This document shows, piece after piece, positions 1 through 10,200 of a DNA stretch of 37,335 nucleotides. A program made the translations under genes and the position numbers. How positions within the stretch are numbered: the first letter of the stretch is position 1; the number at the start of each line of letters is the position of its first letter. This stretch comes from Flavobacteriales bacterium (lineage in GTDB: Bacteria; Bacteroidota; Bacteroidia; Flavobacteriales; JADGDT01): positions 1 to 37,335 of the forward strand of contig JAGLEB010000133.1 in the NCBI GenBank assembly GCA_023145275.1, written 5' to 3'. Under the pieces are notes generated by a model. It had not been told where the DNA came from. It was given only the letters and a program-made list of their open reading frames with translations, and did not search any database.

Positions 1-682
1 GGTTTTGAGCAGTACCTCTAATCTCAGGTCTGTCTGGATTAAGTCCTCTATCTCTGTGAGCAATTACTAAATCCTCATCAATCATGTCTCTGATTATTTC
101 GTCAGAAATCATGTCGATTTTAGATATCTCGTGAGAAGTTCTAAATCCATCAAAAATGTTCATAAAAGGAATACGAGATCTCAATGTTGCAGCATGTGCA
201 ATCATTGCCATATCGTGAGCCTCCTGAACGTTGTTTCCGAATAACATCGCGAAACCAGTTTGACGAGCAGCCATAACATCTTGGTGATCACCAAAGATAG
301 ATAAAGCGTGCGAAGCCAAAGTACGTGCAGAAATATGAATAACTGTTGGTAATAACTCACCAGCAATTTTATACATGTTAGGAATCTTAAGCAAAAGACC
401 TTGAGACGCTGTAAACGTCGTAGTCATAGCTCCAGTAGTCAATGCACCGTGAACTGTACCAGCGGCACCAGCTTCCGATTGCATTTCCATAATTCTAGGA
501 ACATCTCCCCAGATGTTCTTAACACCATTTGCTGACCACATATCAGCATTTTCACCCATATTAGATGAAGGTGTAATAGGGTAAATTCCGGCAACTTCAC
601 TACATTTATATGCAATCCATGATGCTCCCTCATTACCGTCTCCAATCAATTTCTTTGGAGTCTTCAATTTATCGTTAGACAT
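1..682 (-). CDS. nifJ: Pyruvate:ferredoxin (flavodoxin) oxidoreductase, N-terminal part
   Basis: Partial gene running off the left edge; the 227 N-terminal residues are present. The enzyme oxidises pyruvate to acetyl-CoA and CO2 and reduces ferredoxin or flavodoxin in the cytoplasm. Reading from the ATG at 682, the protein begins MSNDKLKTPKKLIGDGNEGA and contains the domain I signatures YPITPSSNM, QSEAGAAGTVHGA, TTTFTASQGLLLKIPNMYK and SIFGDHQDVMAARQTGFAML, which line the thiamine-diphosphate/pyruvate site in this family. The start is supported because the GNEGA motif normally lies about 15-20 residues from the N-terminus. The [4Fe-4S] and TPP domains would lie outside the window. An alternative, the alpha subunit of a related 2-oxoacid:ferredoxin oxidoreductase, fits less well because the TASQGLLLKIPNMYKIAGEL-type block is typical of the long single-chain enzyme. 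Confidence 0.93.
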   Translation of the reverse strand, partial: MSNDKLKTPKKLIGDGNEGASWIAYKCSEVAGIYPITPSSNMGENADMWSANGVKNIWGDVPRIMEMQSEAGAAGTVHGALTTGAMTTTFTASQGLLLKIPNMYKIAGELLPTVIHISARTLASHALSIFGDHQDVMAARQTGFAMLFGNNVQEAHDMAMIAHAATLRSRIPFMNIFDGFRTSHEISKIDMISDEIIRDMIDEDLVIAHRDRGLNPDRPEIRGTAQN

Positions 683-1428
683 AATCGAAATTTTAGTTAT
701 GAAATTACTTTATCTTATACTTTTATAAAGACCTGATTTGGTGTGTTTTCCGTTAGAGGACCTTGTACCAAACTATGCTCTGAAAAAGCTGAGTAAAAGT
801 AATATAATTTTTTAAGTTATTGGCTAATTGTATGTTATTATTATTGTACATCGTACACATTGCTGTATGTTTTTATATTTGTGTATTTATGGCTTTTGTA
901 CTTTCATTATGAAAGTAAATATCTATAAAAATAGATTGATAACTATGTAAGTATAAGTTTGGTGTGATGTGTTTTGTAGTTTAGAAATGTTCTATTTATG
1001 TGTAAAGATGTTTTTCGAGGATTAAGTATGTAGTTTTTATGCTAAACAGAGTGTGAAAATTGCTCTTAGTTTTTCTTTTTGAGTGCTTATTAGTATTTGA
1101 TGGTAGTTTTTTACAATGTAAATTACTTTTTTCAACTTTTTTCATGAAGAATATTAAGATTGTTGGAATAGAATTATAATTTTATAGAATATTTATAGAC
1201 TTTTCGAAAACTAAATATATCTTATAATAGTGTATATAAAATTTCAAGGTCGAGATGAACGAAAATTTAGTATTTTAATAGTTTACTTTTGCATTCCTGT
1301 CTGCCGACAAGTAAATATGATAGCTGAGAACTGTAGAAATAACTGAGTACAAAATTGAGTTTAGATAAGGAATTGTTGTTTTCTTATATCCACTATTTAG
1401 TGTTAATTAAAATTACATATTATACTAC
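683..1428. other. Intergenic region between divergent nifJ and epimerase gene
   Basis: A 746-base AT-rich gap between divergently transcribed genes, so it should contain both promoters. I see a small palindrome, TGTAC-atc-GTACA, near 844-856, and one good -7 box facing right at 1284-1291. No tRNA, riboswitch fold or convincing small ORF was found. I could not locate a clear promoter for nifJ. Confidence 0.5.
1284..1291 (+). promoter_or_regulatory. Candidate -7 box TACTTTTG
   Basis: TACTTTTG fits the Bacteroidota -7 consensus TAnnTTTG. There is no clear TTG 17-23 bases upstream, and the box lies about 138 bases before the epimerase ATG, so a long leader would follow. Weak candidate. Confidence 0.3.
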
Positions 1429-2313
1429 ATGGAAAATGTTGAACTGATTAATGACATATTATCTGTAAGGATTAATTTTAAAGGTGCTGAATTGTCGAGC
1501 ATGTATAATATTAAAGATAATATTGAACATATTTGGCAAGCTGATTCAAAGGTTTGGGCTAGAAATGCTCCAATGTTGTTCCCAATAGTGGGGAAGGTGA
1601 GAAATGGCAAATATAAAGTTGAGGGAAACGAATACTTACTCGGACAACACGGTTTTGCAAGAGATAGAATGTTCGAACTCGATGAACTTACCAAAACAAA
1701 AGTTGTTTTTAAATTGTGTAGTGATGATGAAAGCCTAAAAATATATCCTTTTAAGTTTTGCCTATACGTTACTTATATGTTAAGTGATGCTAAATTGGAT
1801 ATTAATTATAGAGTTGAGAATACTGACTCCAAAGATATCTTGTTCTCTATTGGTGCGCATCCAGGTTTTACGGTTCCTTTTAATAGCAATCATAGTTTCG
1901 AGGATTATTTTTTAGAATTCGATAAAGCTGAAAATGCTGATAGATTACTGTTGTCTGAAGATGGATTTTTAAGTGGTGAACGTGTATCATCTTATTTGAA
2001 TAATGAACGTGTTATAGCGTTGAAATATTCTACATTCTCGAAAGATGCTTTAATATTCGAAAATCTTAAATCTTCGTCTATCACAATTAAAAGTAATAAA
2101 ACTGATGTTTGTCTGAAAGTGGGTATAGATAAGATTCCTCTTTTAGGTTTGTGGACGCTTCCTGGGGCAAATGCTCCTTACATTTGTATAGAGCCATGGT
2201 ATGGTGTAGCTGATTCTGTAAATTCAACAGGTGTTTTGGCAGAAAAGAAAGCTATAGAGTCTTTAGGTGTTGGCGAGCAGTTTAATATGGATTTCTATAT
2301 GGAATTATTGTAG
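1429..2313 (+). CDS. Aldose 1-epimerase family protein (LacX/YeaD-like mutarotase)
   Basis: A 294-residue cytoplasmic protein of the galactose-mutarotase-like beta-sandwich superfamily, which interconverts alpha and beta anomers of aldoses. Visible family features are QHGFARDR (His74 and Arg78 region), the catalytic-histidine motif GAHPGF (His144), and ICIEPWYG near the C-terminus with Glu255 as the likely general base. The length is normal for the LacX branch, shorter than GalM. The ATG at 1429 is the first in frame and the family N-terminus (inDxLsvxIn..GAEL) starts directly after it. It stands alone, with no sugar-operon partners on either side, so its substrate cannot be inferred; LacX-type members are often annotated as acting on hexose phosphates or unknown sugars. 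Confidence 0.88.
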   Translation: MENVELINDILSVRINFKGAELSSMYNIKDNIEHIWQADSKVWARNAPMLFPIVGKVRNGKYKVEGNEYLLGQHGFARDRMFELDELTKTKVVFKLCSDDESLKIYPFKFCLYVTYMLSDAKLDINYRVENTDSKDILFSIGAHPGFTVPFNSNHSFEDYFLEFDKAENADRLLLSEDGFLSGERVSSYLNNERVIALKYSTFSKDALIFENLKSSSITIKSNKTDVCLKVGIDKIPLLGLWTLPGANAPYICIEPWYGVADSVNSTGVLAEKKAIESLGVGEQFNMDFYMELL

Positions 2314-2367
2314 GTATTAACCTGACGGATATTTATCATTAATTAAAAGCTGTCACATATTTAAATG

Positions 2368-2402
2368 CCTCATACTAAACTGTATTACCGTTTAGTATGA
2401 GG
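2368..2402. terminator. Perfect 13-bp stem-loop after the epimerase gene
   Basis: CCTCATACTAAAC (2368-2380) and GTTTAGTATGAGG (2390-2402) are perfectly complementary around a 9-base loop, 55 bases downstream of the epimerase stop. There is no T-tract after it, so it may be a transcript-end-stabilising hairpin instead of a classical intrinsic terminator. Confidence 0.45.
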
Positions 2403-2537
2403 TGTGTAAATATTGAAAAACTCACAACCATTAGAATTCAGCCCTTTGCACTAACTATATACATGGAGCAGAAATAAGTGTTATATAGTAGGTGTAATCT
2501 ATAAGAAAACATCAATATCTACGCTCATCTCAACCTT

Positions 2538-2818
2538 GAAGTTTTGGGTCTATGTAGTTTGTAGTGGGTAATTATCATTTATTTAGGTGCGTCATGTTGA
2601 GCGGAGTTTCCAAAGCGAAGCGAAGGAAACGTAGTCGAAATCGAAGATTCAGCAAAGCTAAACATCTATATCAACAGTGATAACAGCGTGTGTTTATTAG
2701 TCGTAATAGACCTTTCGGCTCCGTTCAAGGTGACGATGTGCTAATTTTGTGAGTTTTATAAAATGAGAATACCTCATTTCTTACAACCACTAAAAAACGA
2801 CATAGACCCGAAGTTTTT
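2538..2818. repeat. MITE/REP-like nested inverted-repeat element
   Basis: This fills most of the 589-base gap between the epimerase gene and the ABC permease. The outer arms share GGGTCTATG (2546-2554) and CATAGACCC (2801-2809), with imperfect pairing continuing for about 30 bases. Inside, GTCATGTTGAGCGGAG (2591-2606) pairs at 13 of 16 positions with CTCCGTTCAAGGTGAC (2719-2734), and GTTTCC (2606-2611) with GGAAAC (2625-2630). The TTGAGCGGAG segment resembles short dispersed repeats I recall from many Bacteroidota genomes. It has no ORF, so it would be non-autonomous. Confidence 0.5.
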
Positions 2819-2902
2819 TATATGCAACCAAAAATAATAGATAGTTTTCTAAGGGGCACTAGGTAATAAAATGAAGTAATAAAACATCAGTAATGATTAG
2901 TT

Positions 2903-3703
2903 CTACAAATCATTTTTCTTTAAAACTTGATATGATAAAAATATAAATAGAGTAGTGTAAGCCAGAGAAATTGCGACATCTATCGGGTCGACACTGCTAT
3001 AGGTTATGTTTCCAATTAATTTGTCAGCATTAGTGATTCTCGAAAAAGGTTCGTGAATTAAGTTACTCATTGCTTCTAATGGTAATGCTCTCGACCAGCC
3101 TTCAGGAAGAAACTTATAGGTTAATAATGGTTCTATTATTACTGCCCAAATAAATAGGGTAGCAAGCGAAAAACCTGTTTTCTTTACCACAAAGGCAATA
3201 AGCATAATCATAGAAAAGAAGGCTACTAGTTTTATAAAGTAAGCAAATATAAACGACGATTTCATAAATATGATATCCATCTCGAGGTATGACGATTGCG
3301 TAAAGCCTATAATCAGAATTATTGCTAAAACAAATAATGTTGATAGCGCAGCCATCGAAACCATCATAATAACCTTCGATGCTAGAAACTCTTTTTTACT
3401 TAATCCATCAATAAGGTTTTGTCGAAGTGTGCGATATTGATATTCATTTGTAATAAATGTTATGAAAATAATTGCTAAAATTATTTTGAAAAATGAAGCT
3501 ACATAAGTGATGTTTTGCCAAATATTTGGAAAGTCAAATATCCCAATATTTCCCAAGTTCACTTCAGCTTGATTAAAGTTAAGGTTGAAGCTTCCCATTG
3601 TCCATGCTAATCCTACTAGCGATATAAGGTAAAAGGAAGTGAAAATATAGAAAGATCTATTAGTCTTAAGCTTTCTGAATTCTATTTTGAATAATCTGAG
3701 CAT
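2903..3703 (-). CDS. ABC-2 type exporter permease
   Basis: A 266-residue integral membrane protein, second gene of a two-gene ABC transporter unit. Its N-terminus (MLRLFKIEFRKLKTNRSFYI) is the amphipathic membrane-proximal start typical of ABC-2 permeases, followed by about six hydrophobic segments, one with the EYQYRTLRQNLIDGLSKKEF coupling-helix-like loop between the second and third. It begins two bases after the ATPase stop, so the two are almost certainly cotranscribed and translationally coupled. The short form with one permease and one ATPase resembles exporters of the bacitracin/lantibiotic self-protection class, but the substrate cannot be read from the sequence. No terminator is evident downstream. 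Confidence 0.85.
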   Translation of the reverse strand: MLRLFKIEFRKLKTNRSFYIFTSFYLISLVGLAWTMGSFNLNFNQAEVNLGNIGIFDFPNIWQNITYVASFFKIILAIIFITFITNEYQYRTLRQNLIDGLSKKEFLASKVIMMVSMAALSTLFVLAIILIIGFTQSSYLEMDIIFMKSSFIFAYFIKLVAFFSMIMLIAFVVKKTGFSLATLFIWAVIIEPLLTYKFLPEGWSRALPLEAMSNLIHEPFSRITNADKLIGNITYSSVDPIDVAISLAYTTLFIFLSYQVLKKNDL

Positions 3704-3705
3704 TT

Positions 3706-4599
3706 TTATTTACTATTAGTTATTTCTAAAAATTTATCTTCAAGACTTTGTGTCTTAAATATTAAGTGAGATGGGAATATATTATGTTCGAATAAATACT
3801 TATTCAAATCCTCAATGGCTACATCTTCTTTTATATTGGCAATAACAAAATCATTGTCGATCTTAACATCTGCAATGTTTGGGTGTTGCGATATTATATT
3901 TTTCAAAGTTGTAAGGTCGTTAGATTTAACCTCTACATAACCTTTATTGTTTTTTATCGAGCCAATATCCCCAGAATACAATACCTCACCATTTTTTAAA
4001 ACAATTACATGAGTGCATATTTTCTCAATTTCGTCAAGGAGGTGTGATGCGAGTAGAATTGTAGTTCCTTTAGACGCTACATCGGATATTATTTCTCTAA
4101 TTTCGGCAATTCCTTGAGGGTCTAATCCATTTGTTGGTTCGTCAAGAACCAAAACTTCGGGGTCGTTAAGAAGGGCAGAGGCAATTGCTAGTCTTTGTTT
4201 CATCCCTAAAGAATATGTTTCGAACTTGTCAAACCTTCTCTCATACAGGTTTACTTGTTTCAGCTTATCATCAATCTTGCTATATTCAACACCTTTAATA
4301 TCTGCTACAATTTTTAGGTTGTCATTGCCTGTCATATAAGGGTAGAAATTTGGATTTTCCAAAAGGGCTCCAATTCTTTTTAAATGATGGTGTGATGGGG
4401 CTTGCGAAAACCACGAATATTCTCCTTCAGTCTTATTCCTTATTCCTAAAACAATTCCTAAAGTTGTAGTTTTACCACTACCATTAGGACCTAGTAGTCC
4501 GTAGATGTTTCCTTTAGTGATATCGAAACTCACATTTTTGATGGCATATTTTGAACCATATTTTTTAGTGAGATTATTTATTGAAAGTATTGTCTCCAA
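3706..4599 (-). CDS. ABC exporter ATP-binding protein
   Basis: A 297-residue nucleotide-binding subunit that powers the adjacent permease. Walker A is GLLGPNGSGKTTT, the ABC signature is YSLGMKQRLAIASALL, Walker B is VLVLDEPTNGLDP, and the H-loop is LLASHLLDE. A roughly 80-residue C-terminal extension after residue 215 is typical of the DrrA/NatA/BcrA-type exporter ATPases. The ATG at 4599 gives the standard start directly before the beta-strand ILSINNLTKKYGS. It is the first gene of the pair; the 457-base gap upstream separates it from the divergent pgpH-like gene. Drug, peptide or bacteriocin export are all possible. Confidence 0.9.
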   Translation of the reverse strand: METILSINNLTKKYGSKYAIKNVSFDITKGNIYGLLGPNGSGKTTTLGIVLGIRNKTEGEYSWFSQAPSHHHLKRIGALLENPNFYPYMTGNDNLKIVADIKGVEYSKIDDKLKQVNLYERRFDKFETYSLGMKQRLAIASALLNDPEVLVLDEPTNGLDPQGIAEIREIISDVASKGTTILLASHLLDEIEKICTHVIVLKNGEVLYSGDIGSIKNNKGYVEVKSNDLTTLKNIISQHPNIADVKIDNDFVIANIKEDVAIEDLNKYLFEHNIFPSHLIFKTQSLEDKFLEITNSK

Positions 4600-5056
4600 A
4601 ATTATTTATGTGATTTTGTAAATAGATTAATTGAAATTTATGCTATAAATTTCTTCGTATTATACCCATATGACGAATGTAATCTAATTATGTAACATAT
4701 CAGGAAGAAAATTAATAGTTCGTTTGTGATAATTAATTAAGTTTGTGTATAGAATACTGTAGGGAGGCTATATTATCGAAATAGCTGAGAAAAAGACCAT
4801 GTATATAATCGATATTGAGTTGTTAGAACTGCAATATGTTGAAAGTTATTGATAAGTGGATGCTGATTTTTCAATCATATTGATTGACAAATTTTACGAG
4901 TTTTTTCTTTCTAGATAAAAGTATTTTAAAGCGGAGAATGCTTGTGTGAATGTTTTTTATAGAGAAAATGAGAAAGAAGCTTAAATGTCGCTTATTTTGA
5001 TGTAATATTGGTATTGTATAGTTTACTAGAAATAAATACTAGTTTGCCTGAAGTTT
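4600..5056. other. Intergenic region between divergent ABC ATPase and pgpH-like genes
   Basis: 457 bases that must hold both divergent promoters. The only clear structure is a perfect hairpin, GAAATTTAT-gct-ATAAATTTC, at 4633-4653, about 35 bases upstream of the ATPase start, placed where an operator or leader hairpin could sit. No RNA gene or small ORF convinced me. Confidence 0.4.
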
Positions 5057-7120
5057 ATGAAAAAAAAGTTTGATAATATTTTTAAGTATAATAATTCTAT
5101 TTACAGAATTATTGTTTTGATTGTTGCTATTGTCTTAGTAACATACTGGATGCCAAAAGGTGGACAATTTAATTATGAATATCAGCAAGGAAAACCTTGG
5201 TTGTTTGATGATTTGTTTGCTCCTTTTGATTTTGCCATATCAAAATCGGATGCCGAACTTAGAAAGGAAGTCAATGATGTAAAAGCTGATTCTAAGCTTT
5301 ATTTTGTTTTTGATGAAGATGTAAAAAATAATGTAATAGATAGTTTTAATAACAAAATTGAAAGAATAGGAGAAGAAAGAGCTTTTGAGAAGGCGTATTT
5401 GGTGAGAATGAGATTATTTGGAGCTGAGCAACTTCAGATAATTTACAAATTAGGAATATTAGCGAAAGACGAGAATTTAAAAGTTGCTGATAAAAAACGA
5501 AAAGTTACCTTACTTAGAAATAATATTGCAGAAGATATAAGTTTCGAAAATTTCTATACTATTAGTACAGCTCTTCAGTATATAGATCAAAAAATATATT
5601 TTTCAGAATTTGTTAGGGATAAATCATTTTTAGACGAAATGTTTATTGGTGTGCTTCAACAAAATGTAAAATACGATTCAAATAAAACATTGAAAGGCTT
5701 AGAAGAAGATGTTAAAAAAGTTTCTTTAACACGTGGCTTTGTAGCTCGAAATACTCGAATAATATCAAAAGGCGATATAGTAGAGGGGGAGGCTTTCGAT
5801 AAATTGAACAGTTTGAAATATGAATATGAATCAAAGGTACTAGGCGAAAGCGATTATATTTGGATAACTGCTGGCCATGTTATTAAGGTGGCTGTGCTGC
5901 TTGTAATGATGATGCTTTTTCTATTTCAATTTAAGAAAGATGTGTTTGACGACACAAATAAGGTGACGTTTATTTATTTGAATATATTATTGATGATTGG
6001 CTTGGCATCTTTTGTAATACATTACAATCCTAAATTTATTTATATAGTACCTATTAGTATAGTTCCTATTGTATTGAAATCATTTTTTGATTCAAGGCTA
6101 GGTCTTATCACTCATATTTTTGTTGTATTACTTATTGGTTTTATGGCTCCAAACCCATTCGAGTTTACTTTTATTCAAATTACTGCTGGGATTGTTACTG
6201 TATTGAGTGTGTCTTCAGATCATCGTAGAGCGAGTATATTTATTTCAGTAGGTCAAATTACTCTGATATATTTCCTTACATATTTTGCATATTCAATATC
6301 TCAAAAAGGAAACCTAGAAGATATTGATTATATGGTATTCCTGTATTTTGCTATAAACGGATTACTTACTCTTTTCGCTCAGCCTTTGATTTATATGTAT
6401 GAGAAAAGTTTTAAATTGGTTTCGGATGTTTCGCTCCTAGAATTGTCTGATACTAATAGCGAATTGTTGAAATTGTTAAGCGATAAAGCTCCCGGAACTT
6501 TTCAACACTCGTTGATGGTGGCAAATATTGCCGAATCGGCTGCTCATGAGATTGGTGCTAATGCTCGACTAGTAAGGACTGGGGCATTGTATCATGATAT
6601 TGGTAAAATGAATAATCCTCTGTTTTTTATCGAGAACCAACAAACTCATGTAAATCCTCATGACGAGCTAGCCCCAAAGGAAAGTGCTAGTATTATTATT
6701 AGTCATGTTTTGGATGGAGTAGATATTGCAAAAAAATATAACATCCCAGATAGAATTATTGATTTCATAAGAACTCACCACGGAGAATCTATGGTTTATT
6801 ATTTTTATAAACAATATGAGGAAACATCGAATGAAGTGTTGTTGAGTGATAAGTCTTTTAGATATCCCGGACCAATACCTTATTCTAAAGAAACTGCTAT
6901 TTTGATGATGGCTGATGCTTTAGAGGCCGCATCAAGAAGCTTAAAAGTTTACGATTCAAAATCTATTGGTGGATTAGTCGATAAGATTATTTCAAAGCAA
7001 ATGGAGGAAGGGCAGTTCTTGAATTCTAATATTACGCTTAGAGAGATAGAAACTGTAAAAAGAGTTATCACAAAGAAACTTCTTAATATCTATCATGCAC
7101 GTATTGAGTATCCTGATTAG
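5057..7120 (+). CDS. pgpH: PgpH-like membrane HD phosphodiesterase (7TMR-HDED + HD)
   Basis: A 687-residue membrane protein of the PgpH family, which in Listeria hydrolyses cyclic di-AMP to pApA. Order: one N-terminal membrane segment (about residues 17-36), a periplasmic 7TMR-HDED domain to about 265, a seven-helix membrane block to about 450, then a cytoplasmic HD domain. Metal-binding residues are visible as FQHS (His484), YHDIGKM (His513-Asp514), ISHVLDG, the IRTHHGES pair and MMADALEAA. Length and architecture match the family. The gene is monocistronic, followed by a strong terminator. Transcription could start very near the ATG, but I could not fix a promoter. Cyclic-di-AMP as substrate is an inference from the family; no diadenylate cyclase is in this window. 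Confidence 0.9.
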   Translation: MKKKFDNIFKYNNSIYRIIVLIVAIVLVTYWMPKGGQFNYEYQQGKPWLFDDLFAPFDFAISKSDAELRKEVNDVKADSKLYFVFDEDVKNNVIDSFNNKIERIGEERAFEKAYLVRMRLFGAEQLQIIYKLGILAKDENLKVADKKRKVTLLRNNIAEDISFENFYTISTALQYIDQKIYFSEFVRDKSFLDEMFIGVLQQNVKYDSNKTLKGLEEDVKKVSLTRGFVARNTRIISKGDIVEGEAFDKLNSLKYEYESKVLGESDYIWITAGHVIKVAVLLVMMMLFLFQFKKDVFDDTNKVTFIYLNILLMIGLASFVIHYNPKFIYIVPISIVPIVLKSFFDSRLGLITHIFVVLLIGFMAPNPFEFTFIQITAGIVTVLSVSSDHRRASIFISVGQITLIYFLTYFAYSISQKGNLEDIDYMVFLYFAINGLLTLFAQPLIYMYEKSFKLVSDVSLLELSDTNSELLKLLSDKAPGTFQHSLMVANIAESAAHEIGANARLVRTGALYHDIGKMNNPLFFIENQQTHVNPHDELAPKESASIIISHVLDGVDIAKKYNIPDRIIDFIRTHHGESMVYYFYKQYEETSNEVLLSDKSFRYPGPIPYSKETAILMMADALEAASRSLKVYDSKSIGGLVDKIISKQMEEGQFLNSNITLREIETVKRVITKKLLNIYHARIEYPD

Positions 7121-7157
7121 GGATTATCGCTGTTTTTATGGTATAAGATTATTACAT

Positions 7158-7193
7158 AAAACCCCTAAAAGCAATTAAGCTTAAAGGGGTTTT
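7158..7193. terminator. Bidirectional terminator between pgpH-like and giant gene
   Basis: AAAACCCCT (7158-7166) and AGGGGTTTT (7185-7193) pair perfectly, with further imperfect pairing inside. The A/T flanks let it serve the + strand gene ending at 7120 and the - strand gene ending at 7237. Confidence 0.8.
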
Positions 7194-7206
7194 GAACCAA
7201 ACAAAC

Positions 7207-7230
7207 AACTAACTAACTAACTAACTAACT
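7207..7230. repeat. Tetranucleotide microsatellite (AACT)6
   Basis: Six perfect copies of AACT lie seven bases beyond the stop codon of the giant gene, between it and the terminator. On the - strand this reads (AGTT)n and carries TAG stops at four-base intervals, so it provides stops in every frame after the TAA. Confidence 0.9.
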
Positions 7231-7236
7231 AATAAC

Positions 7237-10200
7237 CTATTTTTTTATAATTCTTATAACTTTTTTTACTCCTTCAGCTTCAACAAGTACTAAGTATGCC
7301 CCACCTTTTAAATTGAACAAACTATCGAAGTATAAAGTGTGTTTCTTATTATTCATACGAACAGTTTGCTGTTCTATTAAACTTCCGTGTGTAGAAAGTA
7401 AGGTGAGAGTAAATTCCTTGTTAAGATGTGTTTTACCTACCTTAAAGTTTATCTTATTACTTTTAATCACATTAGGATTTATTTTTATGCTTTTGTGATC
7501 ACCACAGTCTATGCAATCTTCTTCGTAATCAGGTCTAGTAATGTCATCTGTATCAATTAAATCGTTGCTCACTCCTGCTTCATAAACTAGATCATTATCT
7601 GTACCTTGAATTTCATCGGCATCGCCATATTTCAATACTAGAGTAGGGTGGGGTAAATTGTTTTCTGCTGCACCATCGGCAGAAGTAAAGTACATTCGTC
7701 CATATTGACTTTGGTTTATGTCATCGGTGCTAATTCGTATAAATACATAATTGCCAGCTTTACCATTTTCGTATTCATAGTTCATAAAATCAACTATGTT
7801 ATCTACACCTTCGTCGTTAGCTTCGATAGTTCCGATTGCTGTATTGGCATTGGCAAAGTTAGATTGAAGAGCGTAAGCTGTTTCATCTTCGCCATACGTA
7901 CCTGCGTAACCATCTTGAACTTCTACTAAACTTCTGTAACGAGCTTCTATAGCGTACAAATCAACATTTCCTGTAATTAGCGATGTTTCACTTTTGTTTT
8001 CTAGATTGATAACAAATTTAGCATCTACAATTACTTTTCCTTCTGGAATTTCGGGCAACAAGAATGGCATTACTGCTGATAGTTGTTTCCCATTGATATA
8101 TCCACCCCCTGATATCATAGCTGTTCTGTTGAAAGCATCGGTATAATTATGCTCTACATAATAAGCAGAAGCATCTTTATTGTCAGCTAAAATGTACATT
8201 GTAGAACCATCGTCGGCAACTGTAATTTTAAACTCTTCCATTGTCTGACTTCTTCCGTTATCGGCCATAACGATAATGTTGTACTCGCCTTTATCAAATG
8301 CTTTTGGAGCAATTACTAAGCTTGCAGTATTATCGTTGTTGTCAACTAAAGTTGCAAACGAAGGTAAATCTTCTATTGTGAAGGCGATAAAATCTTCGAT
8401 ATCTGTTGATGCTTCTAAGCTAATGCTAGTAACATCGTCTTCTAAAATATCTTGATCTTCGACAGTCGTAAACACTGCTGGATCTTTATCTTCTTCACCG
8501 TAAATTATTACTTGACCACCATCAGGTATTGCATCAACAATAACATAACGCTTTCCGTTGTTGTTAGTAAGTCTAACTTTCCTCTCTACACCGTCCTGAA
8601 ATGCTGTAGCTCCAAGCCAAGTATTACTAACTCTAAACTTAACTGAAAGTGCTTGATAAAATGCAACATCAGCCATATCGTCGCTAAGAGTAAATCCTAT
8701 TTCGTCTTTCTTAGTGTAGTCAACAGTTAAACTGTTTGTTGCAAACGACTGAGAATATTGAGCTACTCTAGTGAAAGTGTCAACCCAAAGAGAATCTCCT
8801 TTATCGCTTAAATATTTAATGAAAGCTTCTGTTGTAGATTCGGTACCATGTAAGCTGTGGAAATGAGTACTTCCCCAACCACGGTAGTAATTAGAACCAT
8901 AAAGAGTACTAATTTTTGTTACCAATGGTAAAATAAATTTATCTCTTGCAGCTTCATCAATATAAATATGTGGATTAGATACACTGTTAATATCGTAATA
9001 GTTTACCATATCTGCTTTGTTAAGCAATCCTAAAGTACCACGCATAGCGATAAATTGTTGCTTAGCCTCCTCTATATTTCCTTCCCCAAATGGGTAAGCG
9101 TAACTCCATGCATTGTTGTCGCCAACATTTATTTCTTTTCTAATTTTCTCGGCAGTTGCCTTTAAGCGAATTGCATATTCTGCAGCACTAAGATTCGGAA
9201 TTTGTTCTGTTGGATTTTTATACCAGTTTCTGTCATCATGGCCATCAATCTGACTTCCGCCTTCTACAAGCTCTTTGTATTTCGACCAATCTTTAACGTT
9301 GTAAGCAGGATTAGCTTCAGTGATTACGAACCAAGTAAAGTTGATTCCGTATTCCTCTTGCATCGATTTCCAGAAATCTAAATCTTCTTCGGCATTATCG
9401 TCTATAGTTACTGTGAAAGCAGCAAGTCTATCGTCGTACCACATACATACATCACCTTCTCCTACAGTTGTAGGCCAAACTCTATCAGTTACTTCAAAAC
9501 GAGGGGTTGTAGTGGGGTCAAGGTTGAGGTTCCCTTCAATTTTTATTGGAGCATCGCCATACTTAACTATTAGTTTGGGTGCAGGCATGTTGTTTGCTAC
9601 AGAACCATTGGCTGAAGTAAAGTACATTCTTCCGTATTGTTCTTGATTTACATCATCAGTACTAATACGTATGAAAACGAAGTTCCCTTGTTGATTATTA
9701 GCATATTGTTTGTTGATGAAAGCAATTATGTTTCTATCGCCTTCGGCATTTGTAGAAACGTTACCTACTGCAGTACTCGATTTAGCAAAATTCTTTTGTA
9801 GTGCATCGGCATTGTTATCCTTACCGTATTCGCCAGCATATCCATCAGATACAACCACCATGTTACTTGGTCTTGCATCAATTCCGTATAAATCAAAATC
9901 ACCCGTTATTAAATTCAAGTCGCTCTTGTTCTCAAGGTTAATTGAGAATTTAACATCAACAATAACTTTTCCTTCTGGTATCTCAGGAAGTTGGAAAGGT
10001 ATAACTGCCGAAAGCTGTTTGCCATCAATAAAACCACCACCTGAAATCATTGAGTTTCTGTTGTTCATATCAACAAAGTTGTGCTCTGTGTAATATGCCG
10101 AAGCATCTTTATCATCAGCATTTATGTAGAATGCACTACCATCGTCGGCAATGGTAATTATAAATTCTTCTAGAATCTGACTTCTACCGTTATCGGCAAC

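Noticed and set aside
1425..1694. 89-codon frame antisense to the epimerase gene
   Set aside because: Lies wholly opposite a well-recognised gene, with a serine-rich shadow composition.
2591..2640. Phage or integron attachment site
   Set aside because: No integrase or cargo nearby, and the symmetry fits a dispersed hairpin repeat better.
5008..5046. Promoter TTG-N23-TAGTTTG before the pgpH-like gene
   Set aside because: The -7 box is one base short of TAnnTTTG and would make an almost leaderless mRNA; too weak to list.
7207..7230. AACT tract as part of a CRISPR array
   Set aside because: Four-base units with no spacers; it is a microsatellite.
9320..10093. Open frames of about 108-127 codons on the + strand inside the giant gene
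   Set aside because: They recur at equivalent places in the tandem modules, are antisense to a protein-coding frame with strong domain conservation, and look like no known family. They are shadows.
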